From Acuticoccus kalidii (GTDB lineage Bacteria > Pseudomonadota > Alphaproteobacteria > Rhizobiales > Amorphaceae), in NCBI RefSeq assembly GCF_021556395.1, contig NZ_JAKGCS010000008.1, forward strand, positions 127,654 to 191,653: DNA of 64,000 bases. The letters run 5' to 3'. The notes under the pieces are model-generated. The model was not told where the DNA came from and did not search any database. It was given only the letters and a program-made list of their open reading frames with translations. The position numbers and the translations under genes are program-made. Each line of letters begins with the position of its first letter. Position 1 is the first letter of the stretch. Positions 8,800 through 17,970 of the stretch are shown here, one piece after another.

Positions 8800-9904
8800 T
8801 GTTCAATGTGTCTCTGTATGCGCGCAGCGCGGCGATCGTCGCCTCGTTGCTCTCGTCGTCGCCCACCGTCATGCGCAGCATTTGGGGAAGGCCGTAGGCG
8901 GAGACGCGGCGCAGGATCACGCCGCGAGCGGACAGGAACTCGTCCGCCGCGCCGGCGTCGCCGCCGGGCACCGCGGAAAAGTCGATGAGGACGAAGTTGC
9001 CGACGCTGGGCGCCACGGGAAAGCCGAGCGCGGCGATCCGTTCGCGCAGCTCCGGCAACCAGCGCGCATTGTGGGCGATCGAGCGGTCGGTGTGCGCGCG
9101 GTCCTTGAGGGCGGCGACCCCGGCCGCGAGGGCGGCGGCGTTGACGTTGAACGGGCCGCGCACGCGGTGGAGGGTGTTGATCACCGCCTCCGGCGCATAG
9201 GCCCAGCCGAGGCGGAGGGCAGCGAGGCCGTAGATCTTGGAGAAGGTGCGCGTCATGATCGTGTCATTGCGCGTCGCGACGAGCTCGATCCCGGCCTCAT
9301 AGTCGTTCTTCTGGACGTACTCGGCATAGGCCGCGTCGATCACCAGGAGGACGCCGGCGGGAAGGCTGTCGCGCAGCCGCCGCACCTCGTTGATCGAGGT
9401 GTAGGATCCCGTCGGATTGTTGGGATTGGCGAGGAAGACGATGCGCGTCTTGTCCGTCACCGCCGCGAGGATCGCGTCGACATCGACGGTCAGATCCGTC
9501 TCCTTCACGACCACCGGCGTCGCGCCGGCCGCGAGGGTCACGATGCGGTAGACGAGAAATGCGTGCTCGGTGAAGACCGCCTCGTCGCCTTCGCGCAGAT
9601 AGGCGTTCGCGATCATCGCGAGGATCTCGTCGGACCCATTGCCGCAGATGATCCGGTCGGCCTTGAGGCCGTAGGCGGAGGCGATCGCCTCGCGAAGGTC
9701 GGTCGCGGACCCGTCGGGGTATCGTTCGAGCGACTGGGCGGCCGACAAGAACGCCTCGCGCGCCTCGGGGCTCGGGCCGAGCGGGTTCTCGTTCGAGGAA
9801 AGCTTATGCTGCTTGCCCGCGCTGCCGCCTTTCGCGCGGCCGGGAATGTAGGCGGCGATTTCGAGGACGGAGGGACGCGGCTCGGGAGACTTTGCAGCAC
9901 TCAT
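8792..9904 (-). CDS. hisC: Histidinol-phosphate/aromatic aminotransferase
   Basis: The 370-residue class-I/II PLP aminotransferase has LSSNENPLG near residues 35-43, NPNNPTG in the middle, and the PLP lysine in TFSKIYGLA near residue 222, all typical of HisC. Placed between chorismate mutase and prephenate dehydrogenase with 4-8 bp overlaps, it probably acts mainly on aromatic keto acids (prephenate or phenylpyruvate/4-hydroxyphenylpyruvate). It could also serve histidine synthesis, as HisC enzymes often do both. Confidence 0.92.
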   Translation of the reverse strand: MSAAKSPEPRPSVLEIAAYIPGRAKGGSAGKQHKLSSNENPLGPSPEAREAFLSAAQSLERYPDGSATDLREAIASAYGLKADRIICGNGSDEILAMIANAYLREGDEAVFTEHAFLVYRIVTLAAGATPVVVKETDLTVDVDAILAAVTDKTRIVFLANPNNPTGSYTSINEVRRLRDSLPAGVLLVIDAAYAEYVQKNDYEAGIELVATRNDTIMTRTFSKIYGLAALRLGWAYAPEAVINTLHRVRGPFNVNAAALAAGVAALKDRAHTDRSIAHNARWLPELRERIAALGFPVAPSVGNFVLIDFSAVPGGDAGAADEFLSARGVILRRVSAYGLPQMLRMTVGDDESNEATIAALRAYRDTLNNG

Positions 9905-10581
9905 TTGGGGCTCGATGTCAGGGGTTGGGCGACGGGAACGGGGAAAGGGAAAGGGTGGTAGAGGCCGAGGACGTCGTCCTCCGGGCCGATCTCGCCGGCG
10001 GAGACCTCGACCGGGGCCTCGTCGCGCAGGACGAGGGCGAGGGGGCCGGTGCCGCGGGAGACGCCCGCGCCGCCGAGGACGACGGCGACGCCGTCGTCAC
10101 TTTGCCGGTATCGTCCGATGACGTGCGCCGCATTGCGCGCGCTCCACCATCGGTCGCCCGTCGCACCGTCGATGACCGCGATGTCGCCGGGCGCATCGGC
10201 GAGCGCGGCGACGGCCTCGGCCGGGCTCGCGAGGGTCATCTCGACGGGTCCGTAGAGGTAGCGCGCGACGTCGAGCGGGCCGGCGACATGGACGCGGAAG
10301 GGCCGCTGCGCCACGCAGGCCGCACCGATCAGCACCCGCCAGATGTGCACCAGCGTCGCATGGGGTAGGGTGCCGGTGTGGAGCGACAGACGGTTCTCGA
10401 TCACCGCCGCCTCACGCGCCGGGCGGATCACGCTTTCGTCGGGCCCCTTGGCGGCGCCGATTTCGCTCACGATCTCAAAGCGCTCGCGCAACAGCCGATG
10501 AAGGCCGGTATCGACGAGGTCGAGCCGGTCGCGAAGGGCGCTCAGCGAATCGCTGCTATCTCTGGAAAGGGGCGTAACCAT
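9901..10581 (-). CDS. Chorismate mutase (AroQ-type) with extra C-terminal domain
   Basis: Residues 10-100 of this 226-residue protein form the all-helical AroQ fold: [19 protein letters not shown], then AAKG, then the [12 protein letters not shown] helix. It converts chorismate to prephenate in the cytoplasm. Residues ~100-226 form an additional alpha/beta-like domain not needed for simple AroQ activity; it may be a regulatory or degenerate domain. It is the first gene of the operon and shares a 4-bp ATGA overlap with hisC. Confidence 0.85.
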   Translation of the reverse strand: MVTPLSRDSSDSLSALRDRLDLVDTGLHRLLRERFEIVSEIGAAKGPDESVIRPAREAAVIENRLSLHTGTLPHATLVHIWRVLIGAACVAQRPFRVHVAGPLDVARYLYGPVEMTLASPAEAVAALADAPGDIAVIDGATGDRWWSARNAAHVIGRYRQSDDGVAVVLGGAGVSRGTGPLALVLRDEAPVEVSAGEIGPEDDVLGLYHPFPFPVPVAQPLTSSPK

Positions 10582-10646
10582 ACCGATCTACTGAAATGTG
10601 CGAGCCGGCTGGATAGCCCTTCGGTGCAGCCGACGCAAAGAAAACA

Positions 10647-10676
10647 TTGACCCGTCCCGCACCGGCGGCATAGCGT
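10647..10676 (+). promoter_or_regulatory. Candidate promoter for metX-metW
   Basis: TTGACC at 10647-10652 and TAGCGT at 10671-10676 are separated by 18 bases and lie about 70 bp upstream of metX. The -10 box is weak. I looked for a SAM-type riboswitch in this spacer and did not recognise one. Confidence 0.3.
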
Positions 10677-10747
10677 CCGGCCCCTCATGGGAGGTGTAGG
10701 GCTTGCTCGATGGGTGGGGTCCTGGGCCTTGCCCCGGAGACGATACT

Positions 10748-11980
10748 ATGACCTCTGACTTCGTGGCCGATGGTGGTTCACCCCACATCGGCGCGACAGA
10801 AGACGACCGAGAAGCCCGCCGCCGAAGCGAGGTCGACCAGCCGACGAGCCAGGTCGCCCGGTTCCACGACGCACCGCTGAAACTCGACTCGGGCGTCTCT
10901 CTCGACAACTGGCAGATCGCCTATCAGACCTACGGCACCCTCAATGCCGACAGGACGAACGCCATCGTCGTCTGCCACGCGCTGACGGGCGACCAGCACG
11001 CCGCCAACCGCAACCCCGTGACCGGCCGCGGCGGGTGGTGGGATTCGCTGGTCGGTCCGGGCAAGCCGGTCGACACCGACCATTTTTTCGTGATCTGCGC
11101 CAACGTCCTCGGCGGCTGTTCGGGGACGACGGGTCCGGCCTCGCTCAATCCCGAGACGGGGCGGGCCTACGGGCTCGATATGCCGGTCGTCACCATTGCC
11201 GACATGGTGCGCGCACAGGTTCGCCTCGTGGAGCATCTCGGCATCGACACATTGTTCGCCGTCGTCGGCGGCTCGATGGGCGGGATGCAGGTGCTCGAAT
11301 GGGGCGCCTCCTATGGCGACCGTGTCTTCGCCGCGGTGCCGATCGCGACCGGGACGCGTCATTCGGCGCAGAATATCGGCTTCCACGAGGTCGGGCGGCA
11401 GGCGATCATGGCCGATCCCGAATGGCGGGGCGGGCGCTATCTCGAGCATGGGGTGAGGCCCAAAAAGGGGCTGTCGGTCGCCCGCATGGCCGCGCACATC
11501 ACCTACGTGTCGGAGACGGCGTTGCACCGAAAGTTCGGCCGCGCGTTGCAGGATCGTGATGTCGTCACCTACGGGTTCGACGCCGACTTCCAGATCGAAT
11601 CCTATCTGCGGCACCAAGGCTCGACCTTCGTCGACCGGTTCGATGCCAACGCCTATCTCTACCTCACCCGCGCGATGGATTATTTCGATCTCGCCGCCGA
11701 GCATGGCGGGCGTGTCGCCAACGCCTTTCGCGGGTCGGAGACGCGCTGGTGCGTCGTCTCCTTCACCTCCGACTGGTTGTTCCCGACCTCCGAGAGCCGA
11801 ACCATCGTGCACGCCCTCAACGCGGCCGCCGCGCAGGTCTCCTTCGTCGAGATCGAGACCGACAAGGGACACGACGCGTTCCTTCTCGAAGAGCCGAAAT
11901 TCCACCGCGCCGTGCGCGGCTTCCTGACCGGCGCCGCCATCGCGCGCGGCATCGAGCCGCCGGCCTCGCCGCCCCGATGA
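10748..11980 (+). CDS. metX: Homoserine O-acetyltransferase (MetX)
   Basis: The 410-residue alpha/beta hydrolase has the nucleophile elbow GGSMGG (Ser176) and a C-terminal [11 protein letters not shown] segment that supplies the catalytic His. Known role: acetylates (or succinylates) homoserine in methionine synthesis. I chose the ATG at 10748, preceded by a GGAG site. An upstream TTG at 10703 would add 15 residues without a good site. The stop overlaps metW by 4 bp, the usual metX-metW pairing. Confidence 0.94.
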   Translation: MTSDFVADGGSPHIGATEDDREARRRSEVDQPTSQVARFHDAPLKLDSGVSLDNWQIAYQTYGTLNADRTNAIVVCHALTGDQHAANRNPVTGRGGWWDSLVGPGKPVDTDHFFVICANVLGGCSGTTGPASLNPETGRAYGLDMPVVTIADMVRAQVRLVEHLGIDTLFAVVGGSMGGMQVLEWGASYGDRVFAAVPIATGTRHSAQNIGFHEVGRQAIMADPEWRGGRYLEHGVRPKKGLSVARMAAHITYVSETALHRKFGRALQDRDVVTYGFDADFQIESYLRHQGSTFVDRFDANAYLYLTRAMDYFDLAAEHGGRVANAFRGSETRWCVVSFTSDWLFPTSESRTIVHALNAAAAQVSFVEIETDKGHDAFLLEEPKFHRAVRGFLTGAAIARGIEPPASPPR

Positions 11981-12618
11981 GCACCATGACAGCCACGACG
12001 GACAGCTCCACCATCGCGCCGACGCGCGTCGACTATGATGTGATCCGCGAACTCGTCGCGCCCGGCAGCCGCATCCTCGATGTCGGCTGCGGCGACGGGG
12101 CGCTGATGGCGCTCCTCGAAGGCTCGCACGGGGTGCGGGCGTCGGGGATCGAGCTCAATCAAGCGGGGGTGAACGAGGCCGTTTCGCTCGGCTTGTCGGT
12201 GATCCAGGGCGACGCCGACACCGACCTCGCGGCCTATCCCGATCGCGCCTTCGACTATGTGATCCTCAGCCAGACGCTCCAGGCGACGCGCGACCCCCGC
12301 GCCGTCCTCGAAAATCTTCTGCGGATCGGGACGTGCTGCATCGTCTCGTTCCCGAATTTCGGCTTCTGGCGCGTGCGCCTCAAGCTGCTGTTCCAGGGGG
12401 AGATGCCGACGACGCGGCTGTTGCCGGACCCCTGGTGGGCGACGAGCAACATCCATTTCTGCACCATCCGCGACTTCATCAATCTGTGCGCGGACATGGG
12501 CGTCGAGGTGGACCGGGCGATCGCGGTCAACACCTGGGGGCAGCGGATCCCGATCAACGCGCCCTGGTGGTTTTGGAACCTCTTTGGCGAGCAGGCGGTG
12601 TTTCTCCTGCGCCGCTGA
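11977..12618 (+). CDS. metW: Methionine biosynthesis protein MetW
   Basis: The 213-residue protein has the SAM-binding motif DVGCGDG near residues 28-34 and the MetW-specific end with [16 protein letters not shown]. MetW is needed with MetX in many proteobacteria; it is thought to activate or stabilise MetX. The ATG at 11977 overlaps the metX stop (ATGA). The 3' end runs 65 bp into the convergent methyltransferase-fold gene. Confidence 0.93.
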   Translation: MSTMTATTDSSTIAPTRVDYDVIRELVAPGSRILDVGCGDGALMALLEGSHGVRASGIELNQAGVNEAVSLGLSVIQGDADTDLAAYPDRAFDYVILSQTLQATRDPRAVLENLLRIGTCCIVSFPNFGFWRVRLKLLFQGEMPTTRLLPDPWWATSNIHFCTIRDFINLCADMGVEVDRAIAVNTWGQRIPINAPWWFWNLFGEQAVFLLRR

Positions 12619-13378
12619 CGCGTGATTCGCCCGCCTCCTCGCACATCGATGCCGGCTTCGGGACCGGGGCGAGGGCGGGGGCGAAGATCTTCAGGCCGCG
12701 ATTGGATTTGTTCACCGGGATCCCGCGGATCAGCGTTTTCTGGGCTTCGACGCCCAGCATTCCGGCAAAGCGCGGCATCGTCTGGCGGCCGAGCCGTTCC
12801 CACACGCTTGCCGAGCCCAGCACGAAGCGTCGCCGCGTCGGCGGGACGAAGAGAAAGCGGCGGACGGTGGTGGGCTCGAGCCAGGCGCTCTCCATCAGCT
12901 CGGTGAGCTGGAAGCGCGAGAACGGCCGGCCGAGGCCCATCGGGGTATGGTCGGCCCGCGCCCAGGCGCCCGAGCGATAGGGCACCACCACGAAAATCCG
13001 CCCCGACGGCACCAGAACCCGCCAGGCCTCGCGCAGCACCGCGTAAGGATCCTTTGAGGTTTCGAGGACGTGCATCAGAAAGAGCTTGTCGATCGAATTG
13101 TCCGGGAGCGGCAGCGCATCCTCGTGCGCGAGGGCCGTGACGTTCGGCCCTTCGCCCGGCCAATGAAGGACGCCCTCGGCCGCCGGCATCAGCGCGACGA
13201 CGCGCGTCGCCTCGCCGAGAAAGGGCCGCAAATACGGGGTTGTGTGCCCGATGCCGGCGATGTCTTCGCCCGCGACGGAAGCCCAGGCCGATCTCAGTTC
13301 GGCCGAAACGATCTGTCGCGCGATGCGCCCGAGCGGCGTCTTGTAAAACGCACGCAACTCGGAAACGTCGAGATGCAT
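12554..13378 (-). CDS. SAM-dependent methyltransferase-fold protein (class I)
   Basis: The 274-residue protein contains a methyltransferase type 11-like core. The segment LPLPDNSIDKLFLMHVLE and the following EAWRVLVPSGRIFVVVP match motifs after the SAM site. The usual glycine-rich motif I is weak: the matching strand reads VVALMPAAEG. SAM binding is therefore uncertain. The ATG at 13378 follows a strong GGGGAAG site; an upstream start at 13465 adds 29 basic residues without support. Substrate unknown. Its place next to gloB and metW is common in related genomes but does not define a function. Confidence 0.75.
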   Translation of the reverse strand: MHLDVSELRAFYKTPLGRIARQIVSAELRSAWASVAGEDIAGIGHTTPYLRPFLGEATRVVALMPAAEGVLHWPGEGPNVTALAHEDALPLPDNSIDKLFLMHVLETSKDPYAVLREAWRVLVPSGRIFVVVPYRSGAWARADHTPMGLGRPFSRFQLTELMESAWLEPTTVRRFLFVPPTRRRFVLGSASVWERLGRQTMPRFAGMLGVEAQKTLIRGIPVNKSNRGLKIFAPALAPVPKPASMCEEAGESRVSGAGETPPARQRGSKTTRAR

Positions 13379-13745
13379 GAACGCTTCCCCGTTGTCGTTC
13401 CACTTGTCATAGCATGGTGATTGCCGCCTTGCGCGTCGAGGGATGCGGCGCTTTGACAGCGGCATGGTGGCGGAGCCGTGGCGCGTTGCTTGTGAAGATG
13501 CTAGAAGCGATCGATCTTCGGACCGGGTCGACGACCCGTTCGAGAGGCAGAGCGCGCCGCGATGAGTTCGGACGGCTTTCCGTCTTCGGAGCCACGCACC
13601 GTCGAGGGCGCTCTGGTCAGCCCGGCGACGGGCGATGGAAGAACGAGGCTCTCGTCTCTTCGGAGAGCGATTTGCGCCGCAGTGACCGTGACGTCGCTGC
13701 GGCGCAAATCGCTCTCAGTGAGACGTTCGACGAACGGAGTGCGCC
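13379..13745. other. 367-bp divergent spacer upstream of gloB with structured elements
   Basis: No gene is supported; the short open frames here have no recognisable product. It contains a 15-bp palindrome CGGGTCG-A-CGACCCG (13524-13538), which could be an operator. A large hairpin region at 13648-13724 is listed separately. The promoter of the minus-strand methyltransferase gene must lie near 13380-13450. Confidence 0.6.
13648..13724 (+). repeat. Perfect 20-bp inverted repeat with a competing short hairpin, upstream of gloB
   Basis: Arms 13663-13682 and 13697-13716 are exact reverse complements over 20 bp with a 14-base loop. Outer pairs GTCTC (13654-13658) / GAGAC (13720-13724) extend the structure. 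The left arm start, GAGAGC (13663-13668), can instead pair with GCTCTC at 13648-13653, giving a mutually exclusive hairpin. The structure ends 21 bases before the gloB ATG. It could be an attenuator-like leader, a protein-binding site, or a palindromic repeat. Confidence 0.65.
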
Positions 13746-14501
13746 ATGGTCGATATCCGACTGATCCCTTGCTTGTCCGATAACTACGCTGTCCTCGTCC
13801 ACACGGGTGACGAGACGATCCTGATCGACGCGCCCGAAGCGGGCCCGATCAAGGCCGCGCTCGCCGAGGAAGGGTGGACGCTGACAACGATTCTCGTCAC
13901 CCACCACCACACCGATCACGTGCAGGCGATCGACGCGGTGAAGGGCTCGGCCAAGGTCATCGGCCCGAAGGCCGAGGCCGACCGGATCAAGGAGCTCGAC
14001 GAGACGCTGGATGATGGCGCCGAGTTCACCCTCGGCGGCCTCGAGGTGAAGGCGATCGCGACGCCCGGCCACACCTCCGGCCCGCTTTCTTATTATTTCC
14101 CGGGTGCCGGCATCGCCTTCACCGCCGACACGCTGTTCGCCATGGGCTGCGGCCGTCTCTTCGAGGGCGATCCGGCGACGATGTGGAACTCGTTCAAGAC
14201 GCTGCGCGCCGCGCTGCCGGACGACACGAAGATCTATTGCGGCCACGAATACACCCTCACCAACGCGCGTTACGGCCATCAGGCGCTGCCCGAGGATGCG
14301 GCGATCGCCGAGCGGCTCAAGGTCGTCGAGGCCGCGCGTGAGCGGGGCGAGCCGACCGTTCCGACCACGATGGCGGCGGAAAAGGCCACCAATCCGTTCA
14401 TGCGCGCCGACGACCCGTCGGTTGCCGCGCAGCTCGGCATGGCCGGCGCCGATCCGGTCGAGGTGTTCGCGCATCTTCGCAAAGGGCGCGACTCGTTTTG
14501 A
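13746..14501 (+). CDS. gloB: Hydroxyacylglutathione hydrolase (glyoxalase II)
   Basis: The 251-residue metallo-beta-lactamase-fold enzyme has the metal motif THHHTDH at residues 52-58 and further ligands in TPGHTSG and CGHEYT. It hydrolyses S-lactoylglutathione to lactate and glutathione, completing methylglyoxal detoxification. A GGAG site lies just upstream. The stop overlaps a TTG start of the next gene by 3 bp. The large upstream hairpin may control it. Confidence 0.93.
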   Translation: MVDIRLIPCLSDNYAVLVHTGDETILIDAPEAGPIKAALAEEGWTLTTILVTHHHTDHVQAIDAVKGSAKVIGPKAEADRIKELDETLDDGAEFTLGGLEVKAIATPGHTSGPLSYYFPGAGIAFTADTLFAMGCGRLFEGDPATMWNSFKTLRAALPDDTKIYCGHEYTLTNARYGHQALPEDAAIAERLKVVEAARERGEPTVPTTMAAEKATNPFMRADDPSVAAQLGMAGADPVEVFAHLRKGRDSF

Positions 14502-14923
14502 CGCCTGCCGACATCATCGCGACCCTCGGGATGCAGCCCCACCCCGAGGGGGGCCACTTCGTCGAGACCTACCGCGACGCGCCGGACGGTGGGCGCGGCC
14601 ATTCGACGGCGATCTATTATCTCCTCGAGGCTGGCCAGCGCTCGCACTGGCACCGCGTGCTCGATGCGGCCGAGGTCTGGCACTATTATGCCGGCGGTCC
14701 GCTGGCGCTGTCCCTGTCGGCCGACGGGATCGCGACGACGGTGCATCGTCTCGGTCCCGACATCGCGGCGGGCGAGCGGCCGCAGATCGTCGTGCCGACC
14801 GGGCAATGGCAGGCGGCCGAGCCGCTCGGCGCATGGACGCTCGTCGGCTGCACCGTCGCGCCGGGCTTTTCGTTCGAGGGGTTCGAGATGGCCCCGCCCG
14901 ATTGGCGGCCGTCGGGCGATTGA
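14498..14923 (+). CDS. Cupin, DUF985 family
   Basis: The 141-residue protein starts with the family's typical IIATLGMQPHPEGGHFVETYRD block and continues as a RmlC-like cupin (SHWHRVLDAAEVWHYYAGG). The TTG start overlapping the gloB stop puts PHPEGG at the normal distance from the N-terminus. An ATG at 14531 would cut into this block. DUF985 proteins bind small metabolites; the biochemical role is unclear. Cotranscribed with gloB. Confidence 0.85.
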   Translation: MTPADIIATLGMQPHPEGGHFVETYRDAPDGGRGHSTAIYYLLEAGQRSHWHRVLDAAEVWHYYAGGPLALSLSADGIATTVHRLGPDIAAGERPQIVVPTGQWQAAEPLGAWTLVGCTVAPGFSFEGFEMAPPDWRPSGD

Positions 14924-15106
14924 ACTCGGCGGATTGCGGCCCGGCATTGTATAGCGGCAATATTTCGTTTCGATTCGCTGCGTAAGCGGATCGTTTGCGA
15001 AGCCTTTGGGCAAACTACGCTGCCTCCGCCCTGCTAAGGGGTGTGGGCGAGGCGGGCCTCACGTATGGTTCGCACTCGCCTCACCATGTTGACGCGGGGG
15101 AATGGG

Positions 15107-15781
15107 ATGCGCATCGAGCCGGTTTTCATCTTCGATCTCGACGGAACGCTCGTCGACAGCGTCTATCAGCACGTGCTCGCCTGGAAGGAGGCGCTCGACG
15201 CGGAGGGGATCGACCTTTCGGTCTGGCGCATCCACCGCAAGATCGGGATGAGCGGCGGGCTCTTCACCAATCAGCTCCTGCGCGAGACCGAGCTCGAGAT
15301 CAGCACCGAGCGCGTCGAGCGCATCCGCGCCGCCCATGCCGGCGCCTATCGCAAATATGCGAGCCAGATCCGTCCGCTGCCCGGCGCTCGCGAGCTTCTC
15401 GCCTGGCTCACCGAGGCGGAGATTCCCTGGGCGATCGCGACCAGCGGGCGGATGGAGACGGCGAAGGTCAACATCGAGGCGCTCGGCGTCGATCCGTCGA
15501 TGGCCGTCGTCGTCACCCGCGACCAGGTGAAATATGCCAAGCCCGACCCCGATCTCTTCGTGGAGGCCGCGCGGCGCCTCGACAAGCCGATCGAAACCTC
15601 CGTCATCGTCGGGGACAGCGTGTGGGACATGCTCGCCGCGACGCGCTGCCGGGCGCTCGGGGTCGGCCTCTTGAGCGGCGGCTATGGCGTCGACGAGCTG
15701 CGCCAATCCGGGGCGATCCGCGTCTACGAGGATCCGAGCGAGCTGCTCGATCATATCGACGAGGTGGGCGGGCGCCGGTAG
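15107..15781 (+). CDS. HAD-superfamily phosphatase, phosphoglycolate phosphatase-like
   Basis: The 224-residue protein carries HAD motif I FDLDGTL (Asp10 nucleophile, Asp12), motif II in the ATSG segment, the lysine of motif III (KYAKPDPD) and motif IV GDSVWDM. It belongs to the cap-containing group that includes phosphoglycolate phosphatase and beta-phosphoglucomutase; the substrate is not clear. ATG 15107 has a GGGGGAA site five bases upstream, better than the GTG at 15041. It is convergent with acr3. Confidence 0.85.
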   Translation: MRIEPVFIFDLDGTLVDSVYQHVLAWKEALDAEGIDLSVWRIHRKIGMSGGLFTNQLLRETELEISTERVERIRAAHAGAYRKYASQIRPLPGARELLAWLTEAEIPWAIATSGRMETAKVNIEALGVDPSMAVVVTRDQVKYAKPDPDLFVEAARRLDKPIETSVIVGDSVWDMLAATRCRALGVGLLSGGYGVDELRQSGAIRVYEDPSELLDHIDEVGGRR

Positions 15782-15793
15782 CGGGCCGGCCGC

Positions 15794-16888
15794 TCACTCC
15801 GCCGACGCGGCGCCTGGAAAGTGCCGCCGCGTCGCGTTGGCGATGGCGACGAGGGAGAGCATGACGGGCACCTCGACGAGCACGCCGACGACCGTCGCGA
15901 GAGCCGCACCGGAAGAGAGGCCGAAAATGCTGATCGCCACCGCGACGGCGAGCTCGAAGAAATTCGACGTGCCGATGAGCGCGCACGGCGCGGCGACCTT
16001 GTGCGGCACGCGCCAGGCCCAGGCGGCGAGATAGGCGATCGCGAAGATCCCGTAGGACTGGATGACGAGGGGCGTCGCGATCATCGCGATCACCAGCGGC
16101 CGATCGAGGATCACCGGCCCCTGAAAACCGAACAGCAGCACGACCGTCAGAAGAAGGCCGAGGACGGAGACGGGCTTCATCGTCGCGCCGAAGCGCTCGA
16201 TCGCCGCCGCACCCGTGCCGGGTGCCGCGCGCGCCAGGAGCCAACGGCGCGTCGCGATCCCGGCGGCCAGCGGCACGAGGATATAGAGCGCGACCGACAG
16301 GAGAAGCGTGCCCCACGGCACCGCAATATCGGTGACGCCCAGCAGGAAGGCGACGATCGGCGCGAAGGCGAAGATCATGATGACGTCGTTCACCGACACC
16401 TGGACGAGCGTATAGGTCGCATCGCCGCGCGTGAGCTGCGACCAGACGAACACCATCGCCGTGCACGGCGCCGCGCCCAACAGGATGAGGCCGGCGATAT
16501 ATTGCTCCGCGTCCTGCGGCGCGATGAAGGGGGCGAAGACCACCTCGAAGAAGAGGACGGCGAGCCCGGCCATCGTGAAGGGCTTGATCAGCCAGTTGAC
16601 GACGACGGTGAGGACGAGTCCCTTCGGCCGGTCGCCGATATGGGCAAGGCTCGCGAAGTCGACCGCGACCATCATCGGGTAGACCATCGCCCAGACGAGG
16701 ACCGCGACGGCGAGATTCACCTTGGCGACCTCGAGCGCCGCGAAGACGCCGAACAGGCCGGGGAGGGTGGTGCCGAGGCCGATCCCGGCGAGGATCGCGA
16801 GCGCCACCCAAAGGGAGAGCCAGCGCTCGAACACGCCGAGGCCCGTGGGAGCCTGCGGAAGGGGCGCGGCCTTGTCGGCGGCGCTCAT
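15794..16888 (-). CDS. acr3: Arsenite efflux transporter, ACR3 family
   Basis: The 364-residue polytopic protein has about ten hydrophobic segments. It carries the ACR3 marks: a cysteine in [13 protein letters not shown] and a Glu in the SNFFELAVA helix, which in the family take part in arsenite recognition and export. The ATG at 16888 shares a 4-bp overlap with the arsC stop. A longer frame upstream lies inside arsC and is not credible. With ArsC it forms a reduce-and-export route for arsenate. Confidence 0.93.
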   Translation of the reverse strand: MSAADKAAPLPQAPTGLGVFERWLSLWVALAILAGIGLGTTLPGLFGVFAALEVAKVNLAVAVLVWAMVYPMMVAVDFASLAHIGDRPKGLVLTVVVNWLIKPFTMAGLAVLFFEVVFAPFIAPQDAEQYIAGLILLGAAPCTAMVFVWSQLTRGDATYTLVQVSVNDVIMIFAFAPIVAFLLGVTDIAVPWGTLLLSVALYILVPLAAGIATRRWLLARAAPGTGAAAIERFGATMKPVSVLGLLLTVVLLFGFQGPVILDRPLVIAMIATPLVIQSYGIFAIAYLAAWAWRVPHKVAAPCALIGTSNFFELAVAVAISIFGLSSGAALATVVGVLVEVPVMLSLVAIANATRRHFPGAASAE

Positions 16889-17319
16889 TCGTCGCCGGCC
16901 TTCACACGGTGGCCGGCCGCATCCACCACCGGCGCGCCGTCTTCCTTGGAAAAGGCGCCGTTCTGGGGATCGGGGAGAATGTCGAGCACGGTTTCGGAGG
17001 GGCGGCAAAGGCGCGTGCCGAGCGGCGTTTCGACCATCGGCCGGTTGATGAGGATCGGGTGCGCCATCATCGCGTCGATCAATGCCGCGTCCGAAAGGCT
17101 CTCGTCGGCGAGGCCGAGCGCGTCATAAGGCGTTCCCTTCTGGCGCAGGAGCGCCCGCGGGGTGATGCCCATCGCCGCGATCAGCGCGGTCAGCCGCTCG
17201 CGCGATGGCGGCGTCTTCAGATATTCGACGATGACGGGTTCGGCCCCGCTATTGCGGATGAGCGCCAGGACGTTACGGGACGTGCCGCATTGGGGGTTGT
17301 GGTAGATGGTGATCGTCAT
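16885..17319 (-). CDS. arsC: Arsenate reductase, glutaredoxin-dependent type
   Basis: The 144-residue protein opens with [10 protein letters not shown]; Cys11 is the catalytic thiol of the E. coli R773-type ArsC family. The conserved arginines in NRPMV and TRLCRP follow. It reduces arsenate to arsenite with glutathione/glutaredoxin, giving the substrate for Acr3. Second gene of arsR-arsC-acr3. Confidence 0.93.
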   Translation of the reverse strand: MTITIYHNPQCGTSRNVLALIRNSGAEPVIVEYLKTPPSRERLTALIAAMGITPRALLRQKGTPYDALGLADESLSDAALIDAMMAHPILINRPMVETPLGTRLCRPSETVLDILPDPQNGAFSKEDGAPVVDAAGHRVKAGDE

Positions 17320-17346
17320 CTCGTGTCTCGCAAAAAGGCGGTGTCG

Positions 17347-17685
17347 TCAGACGGCGCGATCGGTGGCCGCTTCGGCGTCGGTGAAACCGCATCGCGCGGG
17401 GTCGGCGGCGCAGCAATTGTCGGTCAGGTAGCCGATGAGGCCGGTCATCCGCGTCACGTGCGCGGCATAGATCAGCGACCGGCCGTCCCGGCGGCAGGTG
17501 ACGAGGCCGGCATTCTTCAATTGGCTGAGATGGAAGGACAGCGTCGCCGGGGCGAGCGACAGCGCCTCGCCGATGCGCCCGACCGCGAGCCCGTCCGGCG
17601 CCGCCTCGACGAGGAGGCGGAAGATGTCGAGCCGGGTTTCCTGCGCGAGGGCGGCGAGGGCGGTGATGGCGTCTGATCTTTCCAT
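17347..17685 (-). CDS. arsR: ArsR-family transcriptional repressor
   Basis: The 112-residue winged-helix protein has the typical order ALAQETRLDIFRLLVEA, then LAPATLSFHLSQLKNAGLV as recognition region, then a Cys-containing tail (NCCAADPARCGF). The C-terminal Cys pairs fit the subgroup that senses As(III) near the C-terminus rather than in the DNA-binding helix. ATG 17685 is preferred; longer frames start in sequence unlike the family. No ribosome site is visible, and a TATTCT box ends six bases before the ATG, so the message could be leaderless. Confidence 0.9.
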   Translation of the reverse strand: MERSDAITALAALAQETRLDIFRLLVEAAPDGLAVGRIGEALSLAPATLSFHLSQLKNAGLVTCRRDGRSLIYAAHVTRMTGLIGYLTDNCCAADPARCGFTDAEAATDRAV

Positions 17686-17686
17686 G

Positions 17687-17697
17687 ATTCTAGAATA
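17687..17697 (-). promoter_or_regulatory. Candidate ars promoter -10 box within a palindromic operator
   Basis: The 10-bp palindrome ATTCTAGAAT (17687-17696) overlaps a minus-strand TATTCT -10-like box (17692-17697). A repressor bound here would block transcription of arsR-arsC-acr3. This is inferred from position and symmetry only. Confidence 0.35.
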
Positions 17698-17970
17698 GTC
17701 GAATTGATCGGCCGATGGAAGTCCCCGCCGCCGGCGATTCCGCGGCCGTCGTCCTCCCGTCTGCTTAGATGATTGCCGCATATGTGTGCGATTTGCGCGT
17801 ATCGCGGCGGCAATCGGGTGCCAATATCCGTCTGGGATGCGGCCATGACGGGGGCAGGCTTGCCAAATGGCGCCAGTTCGCGGCACAACAGCGGCCTTCC
17901 CAGCGCCGAAAGTTTGCGCGACGTCCTGTCGCCGCTTGCGGCCATTACTAATGAAAGGGACGCACTTTAC

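Noticed and set aside
10582..10747. Possible SAM riboswitch in front of metX
   Set aside because: I could not find the conserved SAM-II or SAM/SAH core elements; the spacer only offers a weak promoter.
17773..17970. N-terminal extension of the DsyB-like gene
   Set aside because: The extra ~66 residues resemble no family start, and the ATG at 17971 has a good ribosome site.
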